The notes under the pieces: model-generated
The model's input: the letters and a program-made list of their open reading frames with translations, nothing else
Databases searched by the model: none
What the model was told of the DNA's origin: nothing
In this document: piece after piece, positions 37,416 to 46,509 of the stretch
How the letters are laid out: each line of letters opens with the position of its first letter
How positions within the stretch are numbered: position 1 is the stretch's first letter
Position numbers and translations under genes: made by a program
DNA from: UBA5336 sp964415675
GTDB lineage: Bacteria > Pseudomonadota > Alphaproteobacteria > Caulobacterales > Hyphomonadaceae
Assembly (NCBI GenBank): GCA_964415675.1
Contig: CAYQBG010000019.1
Location: 5,141-69,140 of the forward strand
Direction: 5' to 3'
Length of the DNA stretch: 64,000 nucleotides

Positions 37416-38453
37416 ATGAAGCGGCGAATTTATACTATTTGCATGGCGCCCGTGCTGGCTGTGACAGGTCTTGTCGCAGCATGCGCGTCATTTGTGGACC
37501 CGGGCTCGCCAGGCGCGGCGACCGAGACGGACCCGCGCTGGCAGACAGTCTGGCAGGACGACTTTAATGGCTCGGAGCTGGACGCCTCCAGGTGGGGGCG
37601 CGAAGAATCCTGCTGGGGCGGCGGAAACAATGAGCGTCAATGCTATACAGCGCGCGAGGAAAATGTCCGTGTCGAGGACGGCGTTCTTCACCTGACCGCG
37701 CAGGCTGAAGAGTTCACAGGGCCTCTTTTCCCGACTGGGATGCGCGGCGCCCCGGGCGGTGAGCGCACGCAGGCCTATACGTCTGGCAAGGTCCGGACGC
37801 TTGGGATGGCCGACTGGAAATATGGGCGTTTTTCCGCGCGGATGAAATTGCCGGAAGGGCAGGGCACATGGCCGGCCTTCTGGATGATGCCGTCAGGCGA
37901 TGTCTATGGCGACTGGCCGCTGTCTGGCGAGCTGGACATCATGGAGGCTGTCAATCTCGGTACGCCGTGTGGTGAATGTCCGGGGGGCGTCGAGCGCAGG
38001 ACGTCAGGCGCCCTGCATTTCGGCGGCCTGGCACCTGATAATACCTACTGGTTTTCCAAGACTGCCGGCGACCGCGTGCCGGGCCCATCGGCTGAGTGGC
38101 GCGTCTACTCCGTCGAGTGGGCTGAGGGCGCGATACAGTGGTTTGTTGACGGCGAGATATTCATGCGCCTGGACGCGGGGGACTGGTACTCAGAGGCACC
38201 AGAGGCCGAGGGGCGCCCTTATGCGCCCTTCGACCAGCCCTTCTACCTCATGATCAATCTCGCTGTCGGCGGCAATCTGGCTGAACGATCGAATGATGGG
38301 GGTTTTGATCCGGCCGCATTCCCGGCGGAGCTGCTTGTGGACTGGGTGCGTGTCGAGCAATGCGCCGGCGATGAAGAGACCGGTCGTGCCTGCCTCAGTG
38401 ATGAGGGCTGGGGCGGTCAGCCCATGGGGCCATGGGAAGTGCAAGCGCGATGA
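37416..38453 (+). CDS. GH16 endo-beta-1,3-glucanase (laminarinase-like) lipoprotein
   Basis: A 345-residue surface or periplasmic glycoside hydrolase. The signal ends in a lipobox LVAAC at C23. The GH16 catalytic motif is GELDIMEAV, with nucleophile E172, D174 and acid/base E177. FPAFWMM-like TWPAFWMMPS and the opening VWQDDFNGSELD are typical of laminarinases. AGGGAGG lies upstream of the ATG. It should cut beta-1,3-glucan such as laminarin to oligomers for the TonB receptor that follows 47 bases later. Other GH16 targets (agar, carrageenan, mixed-linkage glucan) are less likely but not excluded. Confidence 0.92.
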   Translation: MKRRIYTICMAPVLAVTGLVAACASFVDPGSPGAATETDPRWQTVWQDDFNGSELDASRWGREESCWGGGNNERQCYTAREENVRVEDGVLHLTAQAEEFTGPLFPTGMRGAPGGERTQAYTSGKVRTLGMADWKYGRFSARMKLPEGQGTWPAFWMMPSGDVYGDWPLSGELDIMEAVNLGTPCGECPGGVERRTSGALHFGGLAPDNTYWFSKTAGDRVPGPSAEWRVYSVEWAEGAIQWFVDGEIFMRLDAGDWYSEAPEAEGRPYAPFDQPFYLMINLAVGGNLAERSNDGGFDPAAFPAELLVDWVRVEQCAGDEETGRACLSDEGWGGQPMGPWEVQAR

Positions 38454-38500
38454 TGCGGCCCGAAAATACCTGAAAGAACACACCTAAGGAGGGAAACAGG

Positions 38501-41500
38501 ATGAAAAACGACGACAGGAAGACCGGATTGGGCTGGAGCGTTGCGCTGTTTGGTGGCGTTTCCATGCTGGCGATCTCGCAGCCGGCAATGGCTCAGGAGG
38601 AGCCCGAGGCGGTTCAGGAAGATGCCGCGTCTGACGATGTTCTTCGCCAGGATGTGGTGATTGTCGAAGGCATTCGTGCGAGCCTTGCGGCCTCGTCCGA
38701 CGTCAAGCGGGATGCGCAGGGCGTTATCGATGCCATTACGGCCGAAGACATGGGCAAGTTCCCCGATACCAATCTCGCGGAGTCGCTCCAGCGCATCACC
38801 GGTGTGTCGATTGATCGCCAGAACGGTGAGGGCAGCCAGGTCACAGTCAGGGGTTTCGGGCCGGACTTCAACCTCGTCCTCCTGAACGGTCGGCAGATGC
38901 CGACAGCCTTCCTGCAGGGCGGGGCGCCATCATCGCGCAGTTTCGACTTCGGCAACCTCGCTTCCGAAGGGATTGCCGGTGTTGACGTCTACAAGTCCGG
39001 ACGCGCCGATCTGCCGACGGGGGGTATTGGTTCGACGCTGAACATCAAGACGGCCCGTCCGCTGGACGCGCCGGGTCTTCGTTTTTCGGCAGGTGTCAAA
39101 GGTGTCTTCGACAATTCGGTGACCAATCTAGGTGATGAGGGGGTAACCCCGGAAATCTCGGGCATCTTCTCGAACACCTTCGCCAATGACACTATTGGTG
39201 TCGCACTTGTCGGCAGTTTTCAGGAGCGCGAATCCGGCGTCGCGCAATTCGGGACGTCCAGTGGCTGGCGCGGCGCGTATCTCGGTTCGGAGAATAATTG
39301 GGGGACGCTTCCACAGCCGCCGAATGATACGCAGGTGACCAACCGTCCCGGCCCGGACGACATTTATTCCGTTCCGCAAAATGGCAATTATTCGCTGACG
39401 AATATCAACCGTGAGCGGACCAATGGCCAGCTGGCGCTGCAATACAGTCCTGATGACCGCTTCACGGCGACGCTCGATTATTTCTATTCGCAGAACAAGG
39501 TGGCGACCGAGCGCTCGGACCTGTCGGTCTGGTTCAATCATGGCAATACGACGAGCGGCTGGGGCGACGGGCCGATTTCCGATATCGAGTTCTATAATGA
39601 GGATTTCGGGCCTGGCGGGTCTGATCTTTCGATGGGTGCGGCAAAGTTCGCAACGATCTCGGAAAACAACTCGATCGGCCTGAATCTGGACTGGCAGGCC
39701 ACCGACCGTCTGAGTTTCGTGCTCGACGTGCACAGTTCCGATGCGGAATCCGGCGCCGACAGCCCATACGGCTCCACAAATGTGGCAAGCGTGGCGGACT
39801 TCCAGTTGCGCAGCCAAGGGCTGGATTTCACGAACGAGCTGCCGGCGCTGTCTCTCGGTTTTCAGGAGCCGTTCACCGACATCGATGCGGCACGCATGAT
39901 TGCGACGGGCAACACCTTCCAGAACAGCCTGATCAAGACGGAAATCGAGCAGGTTCAGCTCTTCGGCAAGTATGAATTCGACAGGTCGGTCGTGAGCAGT
40001 GTCGATTTCGGTGTGTCTTCGACGACCAATAATGTTCGATCAGCCTTTGCCAATGCGCAGCGCGACACCTGGGGCGGGGTCGCAACCGCCGAGGATCTTC
40101 CGGACGACATTTTCCGCCGCGTAAATCTCGCGGAGAATTTTGACCAGTTCGGCGGATCGGGCCAGACCCAGCAGGATTTCTTCGCCATTGATTTCGACAG
40201 TTTTGTCGATGTTCTCGATACGCCTGTCTTCGGCGATGTCTGCGGCGGTGACGGCATTTGCCGTTCGGACAATTTTGGTATCGACCGGCGTATCGAGGAA
40301 GAGAGCCTCGCCGGTTTCGTTCAGGTCAACTCGGAATTTGAGATCGCGAGCATGCCTGCCAGACTGTTTGGCGGCGTTCGCTATGAGACGACGGATGTGA
40401 CGTCTCCGGCTCAGGTGCCGGTTCCGACCGGCACGCAATGGGTGGCAGCGAACGAGCTGGCGCTGATCGGCAACAACGACGCCGGTGAGATTCAGACCTT
40501 TACGGGTGAATATGACTATTGGCTGCCTGCAATCGACTTTCAGATCGAGCCGCGCGACGATGTCGTCCTGCGGGCGTCCTATTCAAAGTCACTGACCCGG
40601 CCGGGTTATGCGGATATCGCCGGCGGTCTTTCCGTGGCGCAGCTTTTCCGCGTCGATGGCGGAGATGGAACGAATGGAAATACCAATCTGAGGCCATTCC
40701 TGTCCGAGAATGTCGATCTCTCTGCCGAATGGTATTATGATGAAGGGTCGTATGTGTCCGTTGGTTACTTCAACAAGGATGTTGAGAACTTCATCGGCTC
40801 CGGCGTGGTCACGCAAACGCCCTTCGATGTCTACACCCCGATCGGCGGCGCACGTTACGATGCGGCAGTTGCGGCCCTGGGGACGACGGATGGCGCTGCG
40901 ATCCGGCAGTGGATCTTCGAGAATTCCGATCCCTCGACATTCGAAATCACCGGAACGGACTCCAATGGCAATTTCACCGGGAATATTTTCGGTGTGCCGG
41001 GAGAGGACCCGCTGGTCACGTTCGATATCGCCATTCCGGTGAACCAGGAGACAGCCACAGTCGATGGCTGGGAATTTGCCGTCCAGCACTTCTTTGGTGA
41101 AACCGGCTTTGGCGCTATTGCGAACTATACGATTGTCGATGGCGATGTTGGTTTCGACAACCGGCGGGTGCCGTCGAGCGGGGATCCGCAATTTGCGGTC
41201 ACCGGGCTTTCGGACAGCTACAACCTGATCGGCTTTTACGATAAGGACGGGATCCAGGCGCGGATTGCCTATAATTGGCGTGACGAATTCCTCGTCTCAA
41301 CGGTTGGCGTGAGCGGCGAGCCGAACAATCCTCTCTACAGGGAGGATTTCGGCCAGCTCGATCTGACTGCGAGCTACGATGTGACCGACAAGTTCACCGT
41401 CTTTGTCGAGGGCATTAATGTTCTTGACGAAACCGGACGCACCATAGGTCGGTCGGCAGCCTATGTGAACTTCGCGACCCAGACCGGTTCGCGCTACAAT

Positions 41501-41524
41501 GTCGGTGCGCGCTACACCTTCTAG
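38501..41524 (+). CDS. Large TonB-dependent receptor, likely for beta-glucan oligosaccharides
   Basis: A 1007-residue outer-membrane transporter of the large Caulobacter-type carbohydrate class. A signal peptide ends near AMAQ (residue 32). A TonB box-like DVVIVEG follows, then the plug domain (KFPDTNLAESLQRITGVSID, TVRGFGPDFNLVLLNGRQ) and a barrel ending in YNVGARYTF with terminal Phe. AAGGAGGG precedes the start. It sits directly after the GH16 gene and before a GH3 gene in the same direction, so oligosaccharide import is the natural inference. There is no SusD partner, as usual outside Bacteroidota. Confidence 0.93.
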   Translation: MKNDDRKTGLGWSVALFGGVSMLAISQPAMAQEEPEAVQEDAASDDVLRQDVVIVEGIRASLAASSDVKRDAQGVIDAITAEDMGKFPDTNLAESLQRITGVSIDRQNGEGSQVTVRGFGPDFNLVLLNGRQMPTAFLQGGAPSSRSFDFGNLASEGIAGVDVYKSGRADLPTGGIGSTLNIKTARPLDAPGLRFSAGVKGVFDNSVTNLGDEGVTPEISGIFSNTFANDTIGVALVGSFQERESGVAQFGTSSGWRGAYLGSENNWGTLPQPPNDTQVTNRPGPDDIYSVPQNGNYSLTNINRERTNGQLALQYSPDDRFTATLDYFYSQNKVATERSDLSVWFNHGNTTSGWGDGPISDIEFYNEDFGPGGSDLSMGAAKFATISENNSIGLNLDWQATDRLSFVLDVHSSDAESGADSPYGSTNVASVADFQLRSQGLDFTNELPALSLGFQEPFTDIDAARMIATGNTFQNSLIKTEIEQVQLFGKYEFDRSVVSSVDFGVSSTTNNVRSAFANAQRDTWGGVATAEDLPDDIFRRVNLAENFDQFGGSGQTQQDFFAIDFDSFVDVLDTPVFGDVCGGDGICRSDNFGIDRRIEEESLAGFVQVNSEFEIASMPARLFGGVRYETTDVTSPAQVPVPTGTQWVAANELALIGNNDAGEIQTFTGEYDYWLPAIDFQIEPRDDVVLRASYSKSLTRPGYADIAGGLSVAQLFRVDGGDGTNGNTNLRPFLSENVDLSAEWYYDEGSYVSVGYFNKDVENFIGSGVVTQTPFDVYTPIGGARYDAAVAALGTTDGAAIRQWIFENSDPSTFEITGTDSNGNFTGNIFGVPGEDPLVTFDIAIPVNQETATVDGWEFAVQHFFGETGFGAIANYTIVDGDVGFDNRRVPSSGDPQFAVTGLSDSYNLIGFYDKDGIQARIAYNWRDEFLVSTVGVSGEPNNPLYREDFGQLDLTASYDVTDKFTVFVEGINVLDETGRTIGRSAAYVNFATQTGSRYNVGARYTF

Positions 41525-41541
41525 GTGGGTTTGCACAATGT

Positions 41542-41572
41542 GCCGGGGCGATAGGTCGAAAATCGCCCCGGC
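41542..41572 (+). terminator. Terminator-like hairpin after the TonB receptor gene
   Basis: A perfect 11-bp stem, GCCGGGGCGAT and ATCGCCCCGGC, encloses a 9-base loop 17 bases after the receptor stop. No T-run follows directly; a short one (TTTTT) comes about 20 bases later. It could end or attenuate the GH16-receptor transcript, or stabilise its 3' end by blocking exonucleases. It splits the locus into an upstream pair and the downstream halogenase-to-eda run. Confidence 0.55.
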
Positions 41573-41652
41573 GCGAATGCAGATGAATCATTTTTGCTGC
41601 GCCTGCGGTTTCGGGGCGAGCGGGGAATGCGATCGCACAGGCGAGGTGCCTT

Positions 41653-43218
41653 TTGTCGGATGATGTGCTCAAACATGTGGTCATTGTTGGCGGCGGGACA
41701 GCCGGTTGGCTGACGGCAGGAATTCTTGCGGCCGATCACAGGGCGCATGAGTGCGATGGCTTGCGCGTCACACTCGTGGAGTCCCCGACACAACCGATTC
41801 TTGGGGTAGGTGAAGGGACCTGGCCAAGCCTGCGCGACACGCTTCAGCGTATCGGGCTTTCGGAAACGGAGTTCATCCGCCGGACCAAGGCCAGCTTCAA
41901 GCAGGGCTCGCGTTTTGACGGCTGGGTCGATGGGGCCCCTGGCGACAGCTATTTGCATCCGTTCGATGCACCGCCCAGCCAGGATGATGTCGATATACTG
42001 GGTCTCTGGAGGGCAGCACCAGAAGGAACCGCATTTGCGGATGCCGTCAGCGCACAGGCTCGGGTCTGCGCGGCCGGGCTGGCGCCCAAACAGCCTCAGA
42101 CGCCGGAATTCGCGGCCGTGACGAATTATGCCTATCATCTCGATGCGCCGGCTTTTGCCGAGCTGCTGAGCGAGCACTGTACGGCGCGGCTGGGTGTGAA
42201 GCAAATACTGGCAGATGTCGTGACGGTCGAGCGAGAGCCCGATGGCACGATCAGAGCGTTGCGAACCGCGCAGGGCGGTTCAGTGTCAGGCGATCTCTTT
42301 GTCGATTGCACAGGCTCGAAAGCCCTGTTGATTGGCGAGTTCCCCGAGGCGGAGCGAACCGATGTGTCCGGTATTCTCTTTAATGACGCCGCCGTTGCTG
42401 TTCAGGTGCCCGATAAAGGCTCCATTCAGTCCCAGACAAATGCGACGGCCATGCCGGCTGGCTGGATCTGGGACATTGGTCTTCAGTCACGGCGCGGCGT
42501 CGGCCATGTCTTTTCAACGCGCCATATGTCGGAAGAGCGCGCACGCCAGGAGTTGGCGGCCTATGTCGGGCGGACCACGAATGGGGCAAGTCCGGGGGCT
42601 GAAGATGCCAGGCTGATCCGGTTCCAGTCAGGCTATCGCGAGACGCCATTGATGAGGAATGTTCTGGCGATCGGTATGGCGCAGGGGTTCGTAGAGCCTC
42701 TTGAGGCGTCCGCGATCGTTATGATCGAACTGTCGGCCGTGATGCTTAGCGATTTGCTTCCGCCCCGCCGTTCGGGTCTGGCCCCGGCGTCGCGCCGCTT
42801 CAATGAGCGGTTCGGCTATCGCTGGGCGCGAATCGTGGATTTCCTCAAGCTTCACTACATTCTCAGCCGCCGGCACGAGCCCTACTGGACCGAACACAGG
42901 GACCCGGAGACGTGGCCAGCGCGGTTGGTCGACCTGATGGAAGAGTGGCGGGAAGTTCCGCCTTCGCGGGATGATTTTGCGAACGCATTGGAGATATTTC
43001 CGGCAGCCAGCTATGCCTATGTCCTGTATGGCATGGGCTTTCAGACTGCCGCACGCAGGATAGTCCGGCGCAAGGACGATCAGGGGCGTGCGCGCCGCAG
43101 ACTTGCAGACATCTCCGCGAGAGCGCAGCGGATGCTTGCGGGCCTGCCGGCGAATCGTGAGCTGCTGGATCATCTGATTGCGGACGATCTTGTACACACT
43201 TGCAGGAAAGGGGCCTGA
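41653..43218 (+). CDS. Flavin-dependent tryptophan-halogenase-family protein 1
   Basis: A 521-residue FADH2-dependent halogenase-like protein (Trp_halogenase family). The FAD motif is VIVGGGTAGW (GGGTAG 13-18). The catalytic Lys equivalent is K83 in ASFKQG, and the catalytic Glu is E351 in EPLEAS. The family WxWxIP motif is WIWDIG (271-276), with Gly for Pro, and the Ser after the Glu is Ala. It starts with TTG at 41653, five bases after GAGGTG. There is no flavin reductase nearby. The substrate is unknown; the location inside a glucan locus does not suggest tryptophan. Confidence 0.88.
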   Translation: MSDDVLKHVVIVGGGTAGWLTAGILAADHRAHECDGLRVTLVESPTQPILGVGEGTWPSLRDTLQRIGLSETEFIRRTKASFKQGSRFDGWVDGAPGDSYLHPFDAPPSQDDVDILGLWRAAPEGTAFADAVSAQARVCAAGLAPKQPQTPEFAAVTNYAYHLDAPAFAELLSEHCTARLGVKQILADVVTVEREPDGTIRALRTAQGGSVSGDLFVDCTGSKALLIGEFPEAERTDVSGILFNDAAVAVQVPDKGSIQSQTNATAMPAGWIWDIGLQSRRGVGHVFSTRHMSEERARQELAAYVGRTTNGASPGAEDARLIRFQSGYRETPLMRNVLAIGMAQGFVEPLEASAIVMIELSAVMLSDLLPPRRSGLAPASRRFNERFGYRWARIVDFLKLHYILSRRHEPYWTEHRDPETWPARLVDLMEEWREVPPSRDDFANALEIFPAASYAYVLYGMGFQTAARRIVRRKDDQGRARRRLADISARAQRMLAGLPANRELLDHLIADDLVHTCRKGA

Positions 43219-43219
43219 T

Positions 43220-43933
43220 GTGACGCGCCATGTACCCCTCGACCCGATTGAGCATGCCTCGCTCAGACTGATCGCTGATCGCTCTGCAAAGCTCGGGGAC
43301 GATGTCATGCTGGCGCCTGTTTTCCCACATGAATTTCGCCAGGCACAAGCCTGGTACCCGATTGTGTTCAGCCGGGAGAGCGGAACGGGCAGGCTGCGTC
43401 CCTATGCGCTGTTCGGGCTTGAGAAGGATTCGAACCTTTTCCTGTCCGGGCGAGGCTGGGATGCGGCCTATATCCCGGCAGCGCATCGAATGAAGCCATT
43501 TCTGATAGGGCGGGGCTCTGACGGGCTGAAGGTGCATTTGGACCTGGATCACCCGCGCCTGAGCGAGACTATCGGGGAGCAGCTCTTTCTGCCGGATGGC
43601 ACTGAGGCGCCGGCGCTCACCGAGGCGGCGGCCCTGCTTTCTGAGGTGCATGAAGCTGAGGAAGCCCTGGCTGGGTTTTCCGCCATGATGGATGAACTCG
43701 GCCTGGTTGAGCCTTTCACGCTGGATGTGACTCTGGATAGCGGCGAGCAGGGGCGCCTTGCCGGGTTCCAGACCATTTCGGAAGAGACCCTCTACAGTCT
43801 CAGCGGCGAGACGCTTGCCCGCTTGCAGGCCGCAGGGTTCCTCCAGCCCATTTTCATGGCCGTGGCCTCCCTGTCGCAATTTGTCAGGCTCATACAGCGG
43901 CGCAATGCGCTCGACGCAAAGGCGGCTGGCTGA
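43220..43933 (+). CDS. SapC-family protein
   Basis: A 237-residue protein of the SapC family (PF07277), named for a Campylobacter S-layer locus; its biochemical role is unknown. Recognisable parts are the opening HVPLDPIEHASLRL, EFRQAQAWYPIVF, GLEKDSNLFL and the region MKPFLIG. It starts with GTG at 43220, one base after the halogenase 1 stop, with AGGAAAGGGG upstream. Its stop overlaps the next start. Such genes often sit beside TonB receptors and halogenase-like genes in Caulobacter-type genomes, as here. Confidence 0.88.
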   Translation: MTRHVPLDPIEHASLRLIADRSAKLGDDVMLAPVFPHEFRQAQAWYPIVFSRESGTGRLRPYALFGLEKDSNLFLSGRGWDAAYIPAAHRMKPFLIGRGSDGLKVHLDLDHPRLSETIGEQLFLPDGTEAPALTEAAALLSEVHEAEEALAGFSAMMDELGLVEPFTLDVTLDSGEQGRLAGFQTISEETLYSLSGETLARLQAAGFLQPIFMAVASLSQFVRLIQRRNALDAKAAG

Positions 43934-44973
43934 TGGCTGACACCATACCCGCCTTCGATGTCTGGGCGCACGCCCACCCGGTGGCCGAACGACGGCTTGG
44001 GCGTTCGGCGGAGGCCGTGAATGAAGTCAGTCGCGAGACAGAACCTGTCATTCTCCGCGGCTTTGTCGAAGACTGGCCAGTGGTTGGGGCGGCCCGCGAG
44101 TCCGATGAGAGGCTGGTGGAATACCTTCTCGGCTTCGATTGCGGGGCCAATGTCCCGGTGTCGGTGGGGCCATCGAATCTTCGCGGCCGGATCTTCTATA
44201 ACACGACTTATACCGGGCTGAATGTCGATCAGGGCAAGTCGCGTTTTGAAACATTCATGCAACAGGCTCTTGAGCATGGCGTAAAGCCCGAGCCGCCAAT
44301 CATCTATATGGCATCAATTGGTGTCGATGAGGTTGTGCCGGGCTTTCGCCGTGAGAATGATGTCGATTTCTCAGATGCTGATCCGCTTGCCAGCATCTGG
44401 ATCGGAACACGCACGCGTATTGCCGCTCATAATGACCTGCCACTGAATATCGCATGTGTGGCGGCAGGCCGGCGGCGTTTTACGCTGTTTCCTCCGGGGC
44501 AGACGCGAAACCTCTATGTGGGGCCATTCGAACTCACGCCGGCGGGACGACCCATCAGTCTTGTCGATTTCCACGACCCGGATTTCGATCGCTTCCCGCG
44601 ATTTGCAGATGCGCTGGACGCGGCCCTTGTTGCCGAACTTGAGCCGGGTGATGCGCTCTTCATCCCTTCGATGTGGTGGCACCATGTCGAAGCGCTGGCG
44701 CCGGTCAATGTGCTGGTGAATTACTGGTGGCGGACGGTGCCGAAATATCTTGGCACCCCGCAGGATGCGCTCAGTCACGCGATGATGACGCTGCGCGATC
44801 TGCCGCCTGGCGAGAAGCAGATCTGGCGGGAAATCTTTGATCATTATGTGTTTGGCAACGATGCCGCCACGGTGGACCACATTCCCGAACGAATTCGCGG
44901 CATACTGGCCCCGATGGATGAAGATATGGCGCGTCGGGTGAGTGGCTATCTCGCGGCCAGGCTTAATAGGTGA
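43933..44973 (+). CDS. Cupin_8 / JmjC-like putative Fe(II)-dependent oxygenase
   Basis: A 346-residue protein with a cupin_8 (JmjC-like) double-stranded beta-helix in its C-terminal two-thirds. Candidate iron ligands are visible: H166 and D168 in AAHNDLP and H250 or H251 in MWWHHVEAL. The N-terminal VILRGFVEDWPVVG is typical of this family. Relatives hydroxylate protein side chains with 2-oxoglutarate, but no substrate can be assigned. The start overlaps the SapC stop by one base (TGATG), and halogenase 2 begins 8 bases after its stop, so all four cassette genes are co-translated. Confidence 0.85.
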   Translation: MADTIPAFDVWAHAHPVAERRLGRSAEAVNEVSRETEPVILRGFVEDWPVVGAARESDERLVEYLLGFDCGANVPVSVGPSNLRGRIFYNTTYTGLNVDQGKSRFETFMQQALEHGVKPEPPIIYMASIGVDEVVPGFRRENDVDFSDADPLASIWIGTRTRIAAHNDLPLNIACVAAGRRRFTLFPPGQTRNLYVGPFELTPAGRPISLVDFHDPDFDRFPRFADALDAALVAELEPGDALFIPSMWWHHVEALAPVNVLVNYWWRTVPKYLGTPQDALSHAMMTLRDLPPGEKQIWREIFDHYVFGNDAATVDHIPERIRGILAPMDEDMARRVSGYLAARLNR

Positions 44974-44981
44974 GGTGCGCC

Positions 44982-46478
44982 ATGACTCAGGTATCGGAAA
45001 GACGCAGGAAAGTCGTGATTGCTGGCGGCGGAACGGCCGGCTGGATGACGGCGGCGGCCTTGGGCAAGGTGCTTGGCAATGTGGCCGATATCACCCTTGT
45101 GGAGTCCGACGCGATCGGCACGGTCGGGGTGGGCGAGGCGACGATCCCGACATTGCTGACCTATCTTCGGTTCCTTGGCATTGACGAAGCCGAGTTCATG
45201 CGCGCCACGAATGCGACATTCAAGCTCGGTATCGCCTTCGAAAACTGGACCGATGTCGATCATCGCTACATCCACTCCTTCGGCATTACCGGGAAGGATC
45301 ACTGGACGGCCGGCTTTCAGCATTTCTGGAAGCGCGGTGTCGATCTTGGTGTGGCCAAGGACTTCGGAGCCTATTGCCTGGAACTCATTGCGGCTGAAGA
45401 GGGCCGTTTCTCGCACCTGCCCAAGCTGGGCCTGAACTATGCCTATCATCTCGATTCGACAGCCTTCGCGGCCTATCTCCGCTCGATTTCCGAGCGCCAT
45501 GGCGTCAAGCGGAGGGAAGGCAAAATCGCAGGGGTGCAAAGGGCAGAGAATGGCGACATCGCCAGTCTGCAACTTGACGATGGCAGTGTGCTCGACGGCG
45601 AGTTTTTTATCGATTGCACAGGTTTCCGCGCGCTGCTTATTGGCGAGGCGCTGGGTGTGGGCTTCGATGACTGGTCACACTGGCTGCCTTGCGATCGGGC
45701 GATTGCGGTGCAGACCGAAAGTGTGGGTCCGCCGCGCCCCTACACCCGTGCCATAGCCCATGATGCAGGCTGGCGCTGGCAGATACCGCTGCAGCATCGC
45801 ACCGGCAATGGCATCATCTTCTCGTCGCGCTTTATGGACGAGGCCGGCGCACGAGAGAAATTGTTGGCCGACATTGAGGGTCCGCTGCGCACTGATCCGC
45901 GCCTGATCCGGTTTCAGACGGGAACCCGACGGGCCCACTGGCACCGCAACTGTGTCGCGATCGGGCTGTCGTCGGGCTTCCTGGAGCCGCTGGAGTCGAC
46001 CAGTATCCACCTCATACAGCGTTCCGTGATCCGCCTCATGCAGATGTTCCCGACGGCGGATATCAGTCGGGCCGATGTGGATGAGTTCAACACCCAGACC
46101 TTTGACGAATTGGAACACATCCGAGACTTCCTGATCCTTCACTACAATCTGACCAATCGAACCGACTCCGATTTCTGGAACCATCTGCGGACGATGGATG
46201 TCCCCGACTCGCTGACCCACCGCATGGACCTTTTTCGGCAGACCGGTCGGGTCTTTCGCGCGAATGACGAACTCTTCGCGGAGAATTCCTGGACACAGGT
46301 GATGCTCGGCCAGGGGATCGTGCCTGAAAGCCACCATCCCGTGGCTGACATGATGAGCGAGCAGGAAGTGCGCGATTTCCTCGGGCACATAGATCAGAAC
46401 GTCCGGCGAACGATCGACAGCTTGCCGCCACACCAGGCCTATCTCGACGCTTATTGCCGCGCGGCCCAGGCCGCCTGA
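44982..46478 (+). CDS. Flavin-dependent tryptophan-halogenase-family protein 2
   Basis: A 498-residue halogenase-family flavoprotein with complete family motifs: FAD site IAGGGTAGW (GGGTAG 15-20), catalytic Lys K81 in ATFKLG, WRWQIP (264-269) and catalytic Glu E338 with the following Ser in EPLESTS. It is closer to the canonical pattern than its neighbour halogenase 1, with which it shares overall layout. The start at 44982 is chosen over an upstream GTG because TAGGTGAGG lies at the right distance. Halogenation of an aromatic group is plausible; the substrate is unknown. Confidence 0.9.
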   Translation: MTQVSERRRKVVIAGGGTAGWMTAAALGKVLGNVADITLVESDAIGTVGVGEATIPTLLTYLRFLGIDEAEFMRATNATFKLGIAFENWTDVDHRYIHSFGITGKDHWTAGFQHFWKRGVDLGVAKDFGAYCLELIAAEEGRFSHLPKLGLNYAYHLDSTAFAAYLRSISERHGVKRREGKIAGVQRAENGDIASLQLDDGSVLDGEFFIDCTGFRALLIGEALGVGFDDWSHWLPCDRAIAVQTESVGPPRPYTRAIAHDAGWRWQIPLQHRTGNGIIFSSRFMDEAGAREKLLADIEGPLRTDPRLIRFQTGTRRAHWHRNCVAIGLSSGFLEPLESTSIHLIQRSVIRLMQMFPTADISRADVDEFNTQTFDELEHIRDFLILHYNLTNRTDSDFWNHLRTMDVPDSLTHRMDLFRQTGRVFRANDELFAENSWTQVMLGQGIVPESHHPVADMMSEQEVRDFLGHIDQNVRRTIDSLPPHQAYLDAYCRAAQAA

Positions 46479-46509
46479 AACCATAATTGACTTGCGGGGA
46501 ACCTTCATC

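Noticed and set aside
37416..46478. Locus considered as a halogenated natural-product (biosynthetic) cluster
   Set aside because: There is no NRPS, PKS, aromatic amino-acid or tailoring set; the neighbours are glucan hydrolases, transporters and central sugar catabolism.
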